Shown here: positions 34,286 to 46,295 of the stretch, piece by piece
Position numbering within the stretch: position 1 is the stretch's first letter
Layout of the letters: each line of letters begins with the position of its first letter
Program-made: the position numbers and the translations under genes
DNA from: Adineta steineri
Taxonomy: Eukaryota; Rotifera; Eurotatoria; Adinetida; Adinetidae
Assembly (NCBI GenBank): GCA_905250115.1
Contig: CAJNOI010000066.1
Location: forward strand, 80,955 to 144,954
Length of the DNA: 64,000 bases
Direction of reading: 5' to 3'
The notes under the pieces: generated by a model
Seen by the model: the letters and a program-made list of their open reading frames with translations, nothing else
Told to the model about the DNA's origin: nothing
Databases searched by the model: none

Positions 34286-35592
34286 ATGGCATATATTTGT
34301 AATCACCTTTGGTTTTTTCTTATTCTATCAGTTGTTAATAATGTTCATGGCGAATTGAATATTTATGGTGCAACCGATAATGAATGGGACTTTGTACGAG
34401 ATATATTCAAAGAAAATTTCATAGAAGAACGAGATCTTGGTGGATCAGTAGCCGTTTATCATCAAGGGAAATTAGTTGTTGATCTATGGGCCGGATCGTT
34501 TGATCAATCTCAAGGAAAAGCCTATGACAATAATACATTACAATTGGTATTTTCAACGTCGAAAGGTGTAGTAGCTGTAGCTGCTGCACTTTGTGTTCAA
34601 CAAGGTCTACTTAATTACTCAGCATTAGTGGCAGATTATTGGCCAGAATATGGGCAGAGTGGGAAAGGAAATACAACAGTGGCAGATATTCTATCACATC
34701 GTGCAGGATTACCTTTTGAATCAGCATCAGACGAACAGCGTTTGAACTGGGCAGTGATGATAGATATGTTGCAACGACAATCACCAATATGGCTGCCTGG
34801 AACAAAACATGGTTATCATGCTCTGACATACGGATGGTTAGCGGGAGAACTCGTTCGAAGAGTTGATAAAAAAAAAGATCTTTAGGACAGTTTATTCGAG
34901 ATGAAATTGCTTCTAAATTAGATATCGAATTCTACATTGGTTTACCATCAACAGAAGAATATCGTGTTTCACCACTTAATGTCAAACCGAATGGAAATGG
35001 ATCTATTGATACTTCAGCATTTGCCTGGTTTAACGAGCAGCGTACACATGAAGCAGAGATTCCAGCTGCTAATGGAATAACAAATGCTCGATCAGTAGCA
35101 AGACTTTACGCATCTTTAATTGGAGATATAGAAAATAATAAATATAAACGATTATTAAATGAAGAAATCTTGAAAGAAGCAACAAAATCGAACACACCTC
35201 CAGGTGAAATTGATTCTGTATTTAATGTTACTTCTGTACTTGCAATGGGTTTTTTTTCTTCTGGATAGAACTCTTCCATCACTTGGGCCAGGAGTATTCG
35301 GTCATAGTGGTAACTTAGAATATAGAATTTACATATCAATTTATCTTCTTCTATTTTAGGAGCTGGTGGGAGCATTGGTTTTGCTGCACCTGCAAAACAA
35401 CTTTCATTTGCCTATGTTATGAATCGATTGGAGCTTGACGCATCCACCGAAGTCGATCCTCGATATAAACATATGTTAGATCGAATTGCGGCAAAGATCA
35501 ACAATAATGGTGCATCTCTTACAAAAAACGTTTCTGTTCATCTTCTTCTTTTTTGTATTGTCATTTTTTTCATCAAGTTTATTATTGTTTAA
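34286..35592 (+). pseudogene. Class C beta-lactamase-like serine hydrolase, two frameshifts
   Basis: Start ATG 34286 opens a signal peptide (AYICNHLWFFLILSVVNNVH); an upstream ATG at 34187 is in frame but reads through intron-like sequence. Family marks: FSTSKGV with the SxxK nucleophile motif, ILSHRAGLP, YHALTYGWLAGELV at the Tyr motif, and HSG|AGGSIGFA (HTGAGG-like) formed across an intron (35310-35359). Animal LACT-type proteins of this fold are esterases or peptidases of unknown substrate. Two breaks are seen: nine A's at 34868-34876 where ten keep the frame (KKKRSLGQFIRD follows), and eight T's at 35250-35257 where seven keep it (MGFFLLDRTLPS follows). Both are homopolymers with opposite sign, so sequencing error is as likely as loss of function. 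The C-terminus ends in a hydrophobic segment (HLLLFCIVIFFIKFIIV), either a membrane helix or a GPI signal. Confidence 0.75.
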
Positions 35593-37069
35593 ACACACAA
35601 ACTAAGTATTCTATCTAAATAAAGTATTAAACATACCATTCATAATAATAAGTACCTTTAAAGTCGGGTGTGGGTATGTGAATGTCAGTCTAAAAATCTG
35701 TGATACTGTGTGCTTTTCATGTTACTGAGTAGGATGATAAAATAAATTTCATACATTCATGCATAAAAAATGTAAAAAGTAATTTATTAAGTAACATTTA
35801 AAATTGAGAGTAAGTGCAAATTCAATGAATTCCAAGCGATATTTATCAGGAATGGATAGACTATTTGATTTTTAGTTTAAGGTAGTATTTGCAGAAGAAT
35901 ACAAAATTCTATCATTTTTTAATATTTGATAAAGACAGATGTGAGTTGATAATCTAAAATAAGATAAATTATCTTGTCAGCGACAGATATTTCTTGATGT
36001 CAATATGAATGTATATTATAGATATAAGACTAACAAAATGTTATTGTAACTTACATTATATATTACAGGATGTGACATAAACAACAATGCAATTTCATCT
36101 TCTTTTCGGTACTTTTTAGTTTGAGTTATATAAAGAAATAAATAGAATATTCGTAAATATACACGTTATTGTATTTATTTACATCGGTCACTGTAAAGTC
36201 TTTCTGAATATTCATCAGGCTCGATATATATTCTTGTTTTTATCTCTGTATTTTGTGTTACGTCCTCAATGTTAGTTTTTTCAAGATGAGAAGTCTTCGA
36301 AAGAATGAGCCACAGTTTCGTGGGTGTGTGTAAGAGTGAATATAAAAGTATTATCCCACACTCTCAAGGTGGTTTCCATGAATGCTATTAAAACATATCA
36401 AAACTTTAAGAATAAGAATAGAGATAAATGAATCACCAATTTAAAACCGTCTCATTGTTTTCTTTATTTTATACTGAGAAGATACAGGACATCAATATAT
36501 CATATGAGATATTAGATGGAGGACACAAAACAATCAACATCTTCATTAACTGTAATCTTTATGGAGAACAAAATGAAATTTAATATCTTGAAAGACTGCT
36601 GGCAATGTATTGCGCAGATGAATTAAAACATGCGTTCTATAAGTGCATTATTGGTAAATTAAATAGTTTAATGACATATTTTTTTGACATAAAAGATTGA
36701 CATACATTCTCATTTTTCTTATTTTTGTGTAGACAGCCCACAGAAAAACATCGTTCTTTTTTCTTTTATACGGGTTACAAATAGCTCTAACGAGAAACTC
36801 AAGTATTTTTCTTATTAAATTCTAATTTTATATTCTATATTCAAAATTGATATATCATTCAATAGAGACAGTATATTTTGTGTCAAAAAAGAAAACATTA
36901 TCATACTAGTAATTAAATACCTTCATTATGAATCGTGATAGTAATCTCTGTTAAGATCCTCTGTAAATGATAAGAATCCATTGATACTTTTTTATATTAA
37001 ATTTTAGATCTTCAAAGAAAAGAAGAAAAACGCAAGTAATAAAGAATATTTCATTTTCCATAAAGGATC
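35593..37069. other. Spacer before GPCR 3
   Basis: A half telomere-like motif (GGGTGTGGGTATGTG) at 35666-35682 follows the lactamase-like gene. A palindrome lies at 36321-36368. The conserved GPCR upstream unit runs from about 36369. No gene. Confidence 0.5.
36321..36368. repeat. Telomere-like palindrome
   Basis: GTGGGTGTGTGTAAGAGTGA with partner CCCACACTCTCAAG. A nearly identical unit (GAATATAAAAGTATTATCCC centre) occurs at 39107-39160 in the same place relative to the next GPCR. Confidence 0.5.
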
Positions 37070-38142
37070 ATGTCATCGTCGTCAGTCTCTGATGGAATTC
37101 TTAAAATTGCTACGCAATACTCGATTTATTCTGGTTCTATTATAATTAGTTTAGGATTTATTGGTAATGCGTTGAATCTTCTCGTTTTTACTCAATTAAA
37201 ACTATTTCGAACTAATCGATGCGCTTTCTATATAACTATTGAATCAATTTTCAACTTCATTTATCAGTTTGTCTATATTAGTTTAACTGTTTTAATATCA
37301 ATATATGGAGATGATGCGACAGAACGTTTTTTCATCTGGTGCAAACTAAGATATATATTAGGGCAAACATGTGGCCTCACTACTTTTTATACGATATGTT
37401 TCACTGCCGTTGATCAGTTCTTTTCAACAAATCATCATTTCCATTTAAGACAAATGTGCACATTGAAATTAGGTCGATATTTTGCGTTAATGTTCATTTG
37501 TTTTGCAATCATTCATAGCATTGTACTTGGTTGTTCTTATAGTATTCATCCAACATTGGGATGTGTCTTATCGAATTATGTATGGGTTCAGTACTCAACA
37601 TATTTCTTTTATCCAGTTTTATTTGGTTTCTTACCTATTATAATTGCATCATTATTTAGTATCTTAGCTTATCATAATGTTCGGCATATAGTTCGACGAC
37701 AATTACCAATTGTTCGTCGTAAGTTAGACAAACAAATAACAGCAATGGTTCTTATGCGTGTAATAGCTTATGTTTGTTTAGTAGTACCTTACAATGCTTA
37801 TCGTATCTATGCCATTAATTATCCTACATCACGAAGTGTGCCTATGGCATATGCAGTTGGTCGATTACTTCAAGCAATTCTTCTGTCTATCAACAATATA
37901 AATTTTATTGTAAATAGATTTTCTCTTCTAATTTATAGCAGTAAGATTTTGGTTTGTTTTAGATCAACTTTTATGTTTTTACAATATTCTCATCGCGTTT
38001 TCGGCGTCAAGTAAAATTTGTGTTAGTAAAAAAATGTTGGCAGCAATGGAAATATTGGTGTTGTTCTATGAATAATCAAATTGAACCTGACAATGATATT
38101 GAAGCACGTAATTCACAAATAGAATCTGAAGAAAACATCTAA
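37070..38142 (+). CDS. GPCR 3 of the array, rhodopsin-like
   Basis: Exons 37070-37909 and 37963-38142 (phase 0, 53-bp intron); 339 aa. TM1 is IIISLGFIGNALNLLVFTQL. The ECL1 region reads DDATERFFIWCKLRYILG and the TM3 end TAVDQFFSTN. ECL2 is GCVLSNYVWVQYST. A 157-bp block (37223-37379, TM2 to start of TM3) is identical base for base to GPCR 6 (58599-58755), although flanking parts differ at many sites. The C-terminal exon matches GPCR 2. Tail: KKCWQQWKYWCCSMNNQIEP. Complete. Confidence 0.85.
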
Positions 38143-38302
38143 CTGTTCGCTAAATAAATAAATAAATAAATTCTCATATTTCTATTTTGTCTCTTTATAA
38201 CAAATCATCGTATTGAATCACCTGAGTAACTATAATCCTAGTTTTGTTGCATACCCAAGTCGAAAAGTACATTAATCGTTTCTAGATAGGATTATTTAAA
38301 AA

Positions 38303-38640
38303 AACAATTGAACCAGCCATTCCTTGTTCTCTATCTAGTAGAATTTCGATCTGTTTGTCTGTATAGATTATCAAATTCATAATGAAATCAGTATAGCAGT
38401 CACATAATATGAATAATTTAGCACCAAATCGATGTCGTTTTATCGGTATGTACTGTTAAAAATATTTCTCAAATTATCAAAAATAGACTTAATTTTATGG
38501 AATCGATCACTCGTTTGTTGTTGCTGGTTGTCATTGAAATGAAGAAATTTCAGTATCAATATAAATCGATCTCTAGAAAATATTTCAGCAAACATCGAGA
38601 TAGAGATAAGCTGTTTTGTAGACCAATAATGATCCACGGT
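38303..38640 (-). pseudogene. piggyBac transposase remnant (longer copy)
   Basis: The minus strand reads DHYWSTKQLISISMFAEIFS and RDRFILILKFLHFNDNQQQQ, the conserved Y/WS...F...MSRDRFxxIxRFLHFND segment of piggyBac (DDE_Tnp_1_7) transposases. After DNLRNIFNSTYR and a frameshift with internal deletion it continues KRHRFGAKLFILCDCYTDFI, matching the K-R-x-R-F-G-x-K-x-y-x-L-C-D segment near the catalytic core. Broken and partial, so inactive. It is the probable family relative of the TTAA-flanked MITE at 48878. Confidence 0.7.
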
Positions 38641-39106
38641 GCTTGACGGGAAGTGGACGAGCTTGAGACACTTGTGTTTGAAAGCGAATGATACATGTTT
38701 GTTTCATTTACTATTTGCTCTAATATAGTCCAATCAAGTAAGATTTCAACAGAGTTTCACTTTCAAAAGCGGATGATATTTGAATAAACATTTATTTTAT
38801 ATTTAAAAAATGTCGTTATTTTTCCACAACAGCTTGAAAGTATTTTAAAGTAAATTCCGAATGTTTCAGATAGGATTTCATTTTTGGTACACAATAAATT
38901 AGATTCTATACGGAAATTAATTTTAAAGATTTTCTTCATTTATTGAAAAAATATTTTCTTTTAAAATTCACCTTAATTAATTTTATTAATATAAGAAACA
39001 AGATGTGCTTGTGTAATCAATAAAGATGAATAAACTAAAAGTAACGAAGGAATGTTACTATTCTTTTTTTTTGTGATGTCTATAACATTTAAATGAAAAA
39101 TAATTC

Positions 39107-39160
39107 GAGGGTGTGGGTGTAAGTGAGAGTGAATACAAAAATATTATCCCACACTCTCAA
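39107..39160. repeat. Telomere-like palindrome
   Basis: GAGGGTGTGGGTGTAAGTGA with partner ATCCCACACTCTCAA. Paralogous in position to the copy at 36321. Confidence 0.5.
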
Positions 39161-39760
39161 GATGGTTTCAACGAATGTCATTAACATATATCAAAACTTT
39201 GAGGATGAGTATGAGAATAAATAAATGAATGACTAATTTAAAAATTTCTCATTGTTTCATTCATTTTCTAGCGAGAAGTTATAAAACATTAATATAGCAT
39301 ATTAAATATTAACTGTAGTACACAAAATAATCGACATCTTCATCAACTGTAATCTTCATTGAGGAGAAAATGAAATTTAATATCTTGAAAGACTGCTGGC
39401 AATGTATTGCGCAGATGCATTGGAGCACGTGTCCAATAATTGCATTATTGTTTAATTAAATAGTTTAATGATATAGTTTTTTGACATAAAAGATTGACAT
39501 ACATTCTCATTTTTATTATTTATGTGTAGGTGGTGCAGAGAAAAAACATCGTTCTTTTTTCTTTTACACAAGTTACAAATAGTTCTAACGAGAAATTCAA
39601 GGTTTCTTTTATTAAACTTAAATTTTATATTCTATATAAAACAAGAAACATTGTCTTACTAGCAATTTAAGACTTCCATTTTTCTTATTAAATTTTAGAT
39701 CTTCTAGGAAAACAAGAAAAACACAAGTAATAAAGAATATTTCATTTTAAATAAAGCATC

Positions 39761-40825
39761 ATGTCATCGTCGTCTGTATCTGATGAAATTCTCAGCTTTG
39801 CTACACAATATTCACTTTATACTGGTTGTATTCTAATTAGTTTTGGAGTTATTGGTAATGTGTTAAATCTTCTCGTGTTTACTCAATTGAAACTATTTCG
39901 GACTAATCGATGTGCTTTCTATATAACTATTGAATCAATTTTCAACTTCATTTATCAACTTTTATCTATTACTTTAACTATTTTAACATCAATATATGGA
40001 GATGATGCAACAGGGCGTTTTCTCATTTGGTGTAAATTAAGATATATATTAGGGCAAACATGTGCACTCACTAATTTTTATATGATATGTTTTTCTGCTG
40101 TTGATCAGTTCTTTTCGACAAATCATCATTTCAATTTAAGACAAATGTGCACATTGAAACTAGGCCGATATTTTGCGTTTGCATTTATTGGTTTTGCAAT
40201 CATTCATAGCATTGCACTTGGCTCTTCCTATGATATTCAATTAACAGTGGGATGTGTCATATCGAATTATGTAGCAGTTCAGTACTCGACATTTTTCTTT
40301 TATTCAATTTTAAGTGGCTTTCTACCTGTTGTAATTGCATCATTATTTAGTATGTTAGCTTATCATAATGTTCGACATATAGTTCGACGACAACTACCAA
40401 TTGTTCGTCGTAGATTAGACAAACAAATAACAGCCATGGTTCTTATGCGTGTAATAGCCTATGTTTGTTTGGCATCACCATATAATGCTTATCGTATCTA
40501 TGCCATTAATTTTCCTATCTCACGAAGTATGCCTGTGGCATATGCAATTGGTCGATTGATTCAAGCAATTCTTCTCTCTATTTTCATTACAAACTATACG
40601 GTAAAATTATTTTCTGATTCATGTATGTAAGATATTGATTTATTTTAGATTAACTTTTATCTTTTTATTATGTTTTCATCACGTTTTCGTCGTCAAGTAA
40701 AACTTGTTCTAGTAAAAAAATGTTGGGAACGATGGAAATATTGGTGTTGTCGCATAAATAATCAAATTGAACCTGTCAATAGTGAAACACGCAATTCACA
40801 AATGGAATCTGAAGAAAATGTCTAA
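39761..40825 (+). CDS. GPCR 4 of the array, rhodopsin-like
   Basis: Exons 39761-40600 and 40649-40825 (phase 0, 48-bp intron, the shortest of the set); 338 aa. TM1 is ILISFGVIGNVLNLLVFTQL; TM3 end SAVDQFFSTN; ECL2 GCVISNYVAVQYST; last helix joined as ITNYTVKL-free IFITNYT|INFYLFIMF. Two substitutions stand out: FIGFAIIHS, where the other copies have FICFAI, and SSYDIQLTVGC in place of SSYGIQPTLGC, so it is among the more divergent paralogues in the ligand-facing region. Tail WKYWCCRINNQIEP ends EENV. Confidence 0.85.
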
Positions 40826-41268
40826 CTGTTCATTAAATAAATAAATAAATAAACTAATCAATTCTCTTATTTCTAGTTTTTCTCTTTGTAATAAATCATA
40901 TATAAATATAGTATGCATTTTATTCGCCCACATTCACCCTCAGGAAGATAAAAATCACAGAAAATAAAAAGAATATTATCTCACATCCTCATTAATGAAA
41001 TTTGAACTTTTTTTAATTTCTGTATTCATACATTCAAGAACACATTCGACAATGTTTGATAGAGTGAAGCTTACGCTACCAAATTTAGCAACGAGCTCTG
41101 GCTATTATTGACTAATAAAATACCAGACAAGTTTTTGACTATCGGGCTATAGGTGAATATTGTTAATAAATCTTGATGCATCTTAAAGGCGAATATAATC
41201 ATTGGCTAATGTTGTTTTGGGTAATTGCTCAGGAAGCATAACATTTTGTGTACATGTCAAAGCCACTA

Positions 41269-41314
41269 GAGTGTGGGTGTAGTCTCTGAAGAAGATGATA
41301 CTTATCTACACTCT
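41269..41314. repeat. Telomere-like palindrome
   Basis: GAGTGTGGGTGTAGTCTCTG with the short partner CTACACTC after a GA-rich centre. GTCTCTGAAGAAGATGATAC is reversed in the copy at 46941 (ATCTTCTTCAGAGAC), so the two share the whole unit in opposite orientation. Confidence 0.5.
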
Positions 41315-41884
41315 TTTCCCTATAATATAGCACGGTTTCTTTCTTTTTCTCACTCGTATACGTCTAATTGCTCAACACATTATACATTTGATCGTAATCA
41401 TCATAAATTGTACTAATTCTAAAACTATAAAGTGATTAACGTTTACATACATATTAAATTACACAGGACTTGTCTGTAAATATGGAGTAAATAGCGATAC
41501 TGTATATAATTTGGCAAAGATACTTCTCTAGTTTTTTTATTGATTTGAAAAGAAGAAAATGAATAGGACAAGAATTTTATGTATATTGAACAAAAACATC
41601 AATAGATTTCAGTCCACATCTGATTTTTATCAATGATAATATCTATTATATTAGTCTTCCTTTATACCGGAAAGATAGTAACAGTCTAATGACGCGTACA
41701 ATCAATTTAAACGTTGTTTTAAAATAATTAATAAATTTATTTATAAAATATATCGATAGTGTGAATGCCATTTGTAGTATAAGCAATATCTATACTCGCG
41801 TGTGCTTTACACGTGATACCTAACATGTTATTATCATTCATTCCTATTCCTTTTTTCTTTTTTTTCTATATCGTGTTTTTATCC

Positions 41885-43461
41885 CAGTGTTTCTAATAGC
41901 GCGTGCCGACTGTGTTAGCAAAGTGCCGGCGGCACGGTAAAATTTGAAAAGGCACGGTATTTGGTACTTTGCTGAAAAAAGTAAAGTACCTGAGTGGCAC
42001 TTTGTTAAATGAAAAAGTACTTTGCTTATTGGTTATACTATAGCTTATCCATAAGTTACTTTTCTTCTTTTTCTTTCTTTTCTTTTCGTTTTACTTGTAG
42101 TTGGAACCAAGATAGTTCATTCTTCTTCGAGATTTATTATCTGCTGCAGATCGTAGAGATTATTTTTTTCTCTCTAGATCATATTGTTTTTTACTAAACA
42201 GGTTATCTAATCAATTTTTATCTTAGCACATTTATTTCCTGCAATTGTTTGCAAAAAAACTTGGAAACCTTCTTCTACAAATATCTTCTCCTATACCAGT
42301 GCCTTTCAAATTAGTGTATAATATGGTAGTTAGCCCACGAAGAGTACCAAATAACACTATAATTTCATATTCTTTTAATTGACTTATGAAAAAGATATTA
42401 TACAAATACCTCGTTTCATTCGCTACATTCAGAATTATTTGTCAAAGATATTGCACTTTTTTTTGCTATTCCACCTGAAAAATATTGCAATTTATCAGTC
42501 TTTTTTTATTTCTCCTGTAAATATTATATTAGAATATTTGTAATAGACCTCGTCCATCTTGCTAGATAATATTTCTTTAAACAAGAGTCTTCTCAAAATT
42601 TAGAGTAAAAACTGACAGCCTACAGTTAATGATATTAAATACCATAATTTAATATTTTATTCGTTCGCCTCTTCCATCGGTAAGAGACAAACATCGTTTT
42701 TTCATCGACATTACACAATTTTCTACAACATTATTATCAATATTAAGGAATTCTTCAGTTAAAAATAGTTCGAATTCACTAGTATTTGTTGGTTTCATTT
42801 TTTCTACTCTCATTATTATAACAAAAATATTGACCTACAACTTTTTCTCTTTTTCACCAAGAACACGTGGTCGATCATTTTTGCCTTGATGTTTGAGTGA
42901 ACTATCTCGTTTTAATTCATCAAGCTTGTAATAAATAATGCTCAGTGGTGTATATTTGGTTCACGATAAATAAGAGAAGCAGATCGTATGTCCCTGTTTC
43001 AGAGAGACAAAATTGAAATATAGTGACTTCTCAAATTACTGGGCGATGACATAATTGAACGAATATAGACGAAAGGGGAAAGAAATTACAATTTTATATA
43101 TACAACATGTAGTATGTCTCTCAAGGATTTACTCCTGGAAAAATCAGTTTTATATTCATTTGTTATAGTAGAAAAATATCTGTCCTGAAAAAAAAATTTC
43201 CAGGTTTTCTTGCAAACAGCTGTATTTATTATGATTGTTGTTGGTATGTTTTACTTCGTTTACATTATTTTTTCTGTCGAACTATTCCTTCATGAAAGTA
43301 TACGAATCGTAAAAACTTTGTCTATATTTTCTTGACATGTTTTTTTGACCTTTGGCACAGTATGGTACTTTGCCATTCAAAGCAAAGTGCCAAATGGTAC
43401 TTTGGCTACACATTCGACGTGCCGAAAGGTATTTTACTTCAGATTCCTATTAGAAACACTG
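41885..43461. mobile_element. hAT-type DNA transposon, non-autonomous, 1577 bp
   Basis: Terminal inverted repeats CAGTGTTTCTAATAG are present at both ends, flanked by a perfect 8-bp target duplication TTTTATCC (41877-41884 and 43462-43469). An 8-bp duplication and a CAGTG start are hallmarks of hAT elements. Subterminal regions hold repeated GGCACGGTA / AAAGTGCC / GGTACTTTG words in both orientations, possible transposase-binding sites. No intact transposase is present; the minus strand at about 42650-42950 contains coding-like remnants (ELKRDSSLKHQGKNDRPRVL; FELFLTEEFLNIDNNVVENC) that I cannot assign. Confidence 0.85.
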
Positions 43462-44184
43462 TTTTATCCTCTCAATATTCATTTATTTTCATATGATTTT
43501 TTTCAGCTCCTTTCTTTGATATATTTGTTAATATAGATTAGTCCTTGTTATAATTATGTTACCGCAATTATTATTACGTGAGTATGTTCGAGTGTTACAT
43601 TCATTAGCAAAACAGAAGAAATAATTACACATAATTAGTATATAATATATATTTTCTATTAATATTGAAAAACAACAGGAAAGACAAAAGTACTGAGTAG
43701 TACTCGAAACGAGTAACCAAGAAAGTGCGTATTTTGTTCTATTCTGATATTTTTGTGATTATTTCAACGAGAGCACAAGAATAGAACAATATACTCTATA
43801 ATCGAGTCTTTATTTTGATTATAAACCATATTGAGTGCGTAGCCTTATCAAAATGCAATTATACTGCGGTATATTAACGATTAGAGCAATACTGGTGTCT
43901 GTTATATCTAGGAAATAAGCTTACCGCTATGACATTTTGATTATAGATAGAAAAATCTGTCGTATTATATGAATATAATTGTTATGAATAATCTGGCACT
44001 ATCCGGATTATGCTGCCGTGGGTGTGTTCGAATTATCGTCAGATGATATAAGTAATCATAATTATTTAAATTGCTCTTCTCTTAGTCTACTGGCTAGAAT
44101 GTATACAATAAATTTTTGTATTCTCTTTATTTTACTTTTGAATGAATTCATCCTATATTTCAGATTTTCACAGCATCAATTATT

Positions 44185-46295
44185 ATGTCTAAATCATCAT
44201 CATCATTCATTCATCGTTATTATCTTATTCTTAAAGCTCATTACTTTTTTTCCTATGCAAGTTTTGCCGCATTCGGTCCAATAATGAATATCATTCTTCG
44301 TAGTCGTGGTCTTTCCGATGTAGAAATCTCGTACATTAATTTAGCTATTCCATTTTCAGTCTTCTTTACCAATCCACTTGTAGGTTTTCTTGCTGATCAT
44401 ACACGTCGTTTTCGTCTTATCTTTAATATAGCACTCTGTTTGGGAACTATTCTCTTTATTATTATGTTTTTCTTACCATCTATCAAAGCATATAATATTC
44501 AAGGTGGATTATATCAAACCGATACAATGGAATATTCATTAAATTTTTGTGCTAATAAACAATTTGCTACTAAATGTGCATTGAAAAGTCAATGTGGATG
44601 TATTTATCAAGCTAATTGTACGTCGTTAACAATGAGAAAAAATAATACTGATATGAATATATCAGATAAATCATTTAATTTTAATTTTACAATGAATTCA
44701 ACATATATTAAACAAAAACATAAAAATGTATCTTCTACAGACGACAATGAACATTCGATATGTGAAATCAATTATCGTGTGCCAATTGAAAAATATACAA
44801 AAGATAAAATTTTAGGTAAGATTTAGGGATATTTTTCATTTTATACGAATTTTTTCTCTTGTTCTAAGATTCATTTGACAATAAACATGTATTATCACCG
44901 AGCAAAAGTACTAAATTGGCTAAATGTGATGTTAAATGTTCAACCGATCATCTCTGTCATGGTTCACGTTTTCCTCGACAAACAGTATATGTTCTTTTGT
45001 ATGCATTTTTAATCGTAATTGGTCTTAATCTATGTGCGAATGCTACAACAATTGGCACTCAATTGGTTTTGCTGCTTTACATCGTTCCAATCTATTTGGT
45101 CGACAACGGGTTTATGGCACAATGGGTTTTGGTCTGTGTGCTTTTATTGCTAGTCGTATTTATGCACATTTTAAATCCGATTATGTATACATTTTTATGT
45201 TCGTTGCTAGTAGTATTCTTACTGTTATCATTACAAGTTTTGTTCGCATTCGATCTGATAAACATAACGCGGAGAAATCAAATCAAGATGATTTATCTGT
45301 CATAGAAGAATTAAATGAATCATCAGTTAATGAAAATGAAGAAAAACCGAAAACCAAAAATTCTCCATTCAAGATATGTGCAATTCTACCATTGTTAAAA
45401 AATTTCGATGTGATGGTATTCTTGGCAACTACATTTCTCTGGGGAACATCCTATGGTGGTATGGATCCGGTAAATATTTAATATAAGATAGCACGGTTAA
45501 AGCACATATTAAATTTTTCTTATTTGTCTATATTTTAGTATTTGCTGTTGTATATCGATGAAATTAGTCCATGCGTATCTCATTCAATTGTTGGTTATAT
45601 GTCACTGATTACATCAACAGTTGAAGTTATAGCTTTATTTGTTGCTCATAAACTAATAAAATGTCTCGGTACAAAAATATCATCAATATTAATCTTTATT
45701 GCTTTTATAATACGCTTCACTGGTTACTATTTCATCCGTCGACCATATCTTCTTTTACCTTTGGAAACAATGCATTTTTTTAATTTTGGTATTCTTTATG
45801 TACTTATTGCTCAACAAGCACTTGAGATTGGTATTTCGTTTTTTTTCTATCCTCAATCATATGATAAACTCTATTTTTAGCGCCACCTGGTCTATCCGGA
45901 ACACTTCAAGGTATAGTGTATGGAACTTCGTTTGGTTTAGGTAAAATATCATATGATGTATTTGTTGGTTAACCATTTTATATTGTATTATCATTATAGG
46001 TCGCGGTGTTGGATTACTTATTTCTTTATTTATATATACACGAATGAAGAAACGATATCTTTTCCTAATCTATGCTTTATTCAATCTAGTTGGTGTTATT
46101 ATATATTCGATTTATTGTCTTTTAAGTAAACGACGATCATCTTCATCATTTAATACCAATGGTAATCACATATTCAAACTTGTTCCACATAAATTAGGTA
46201 AATTAATTCTAGAAAGTTATCGGATATAAAATATACATATTTGCCTTTTTTTTGTAGAAGAAAACGAAAAACATCCAGATAAGATTAAAACGTAG
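44185..46295 (+). CDS. MFSD6-like major facilitator, one frameshift
   Basis: Six exons: 44185-44815, 44869-45469, 45539-45830, 45881-45940, 46000-46197 and 46258-46295 (EENEKHPDKIKT, stop). If the last intron is retained, a stop follows at 46227-46229. N-terminal helices include FAAFGPIMNIILRSRGLSDV and the MFS loop PLVGFLADHTRRFR. A long Cys- and Asn-rich extracellular loop follows. The second half has LFGRQRVYGTMGFGLCAFIA, YLLLYIDEISPC and APPGLSGTLQGIVYGTSFGL joined to GRGVG, all typical of MFSD6/MFS_1_like proteins. Between ANATTIGT and SIGFAALHRSN (about 45055-45062) the frame shifts by one missing base, leaving two overlapping frames. This is either a sequence error or a recent lesion; otherwise the gene is whole. 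Substrate unknown. Confidence 0.75.

Larger units (their letters stand above)
38143..39760. other. Spacer before GPCR 4
   Basis: Contains the longer piggyBac remnant at 38303-38640, a palindrome at 39107-39160 and the GPCR upstream unit. No intact gene. Confidence 0.5.
40826..44184. other. Spacer of 3.4 kb with a hAT-type element
   Basis: 40925-40990 has C-rich half motifs (GCCCACATTCACCCTC). A palindrome is at 41269-41314. The transposable element spans 41885-43461. Plus-strand open frames at 42009 and 43345 lie in its low-complexity ends and are not genes. 43470-44184 is AT-rich with no gene. Confidence 0.5.

Noticed and set aside
42009..43536. Short plus-strand open frames within and at the edge of the hAT element
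   Set aside because: Low-complexity, located in non-coding subterminal DNA; no transposase motifs.
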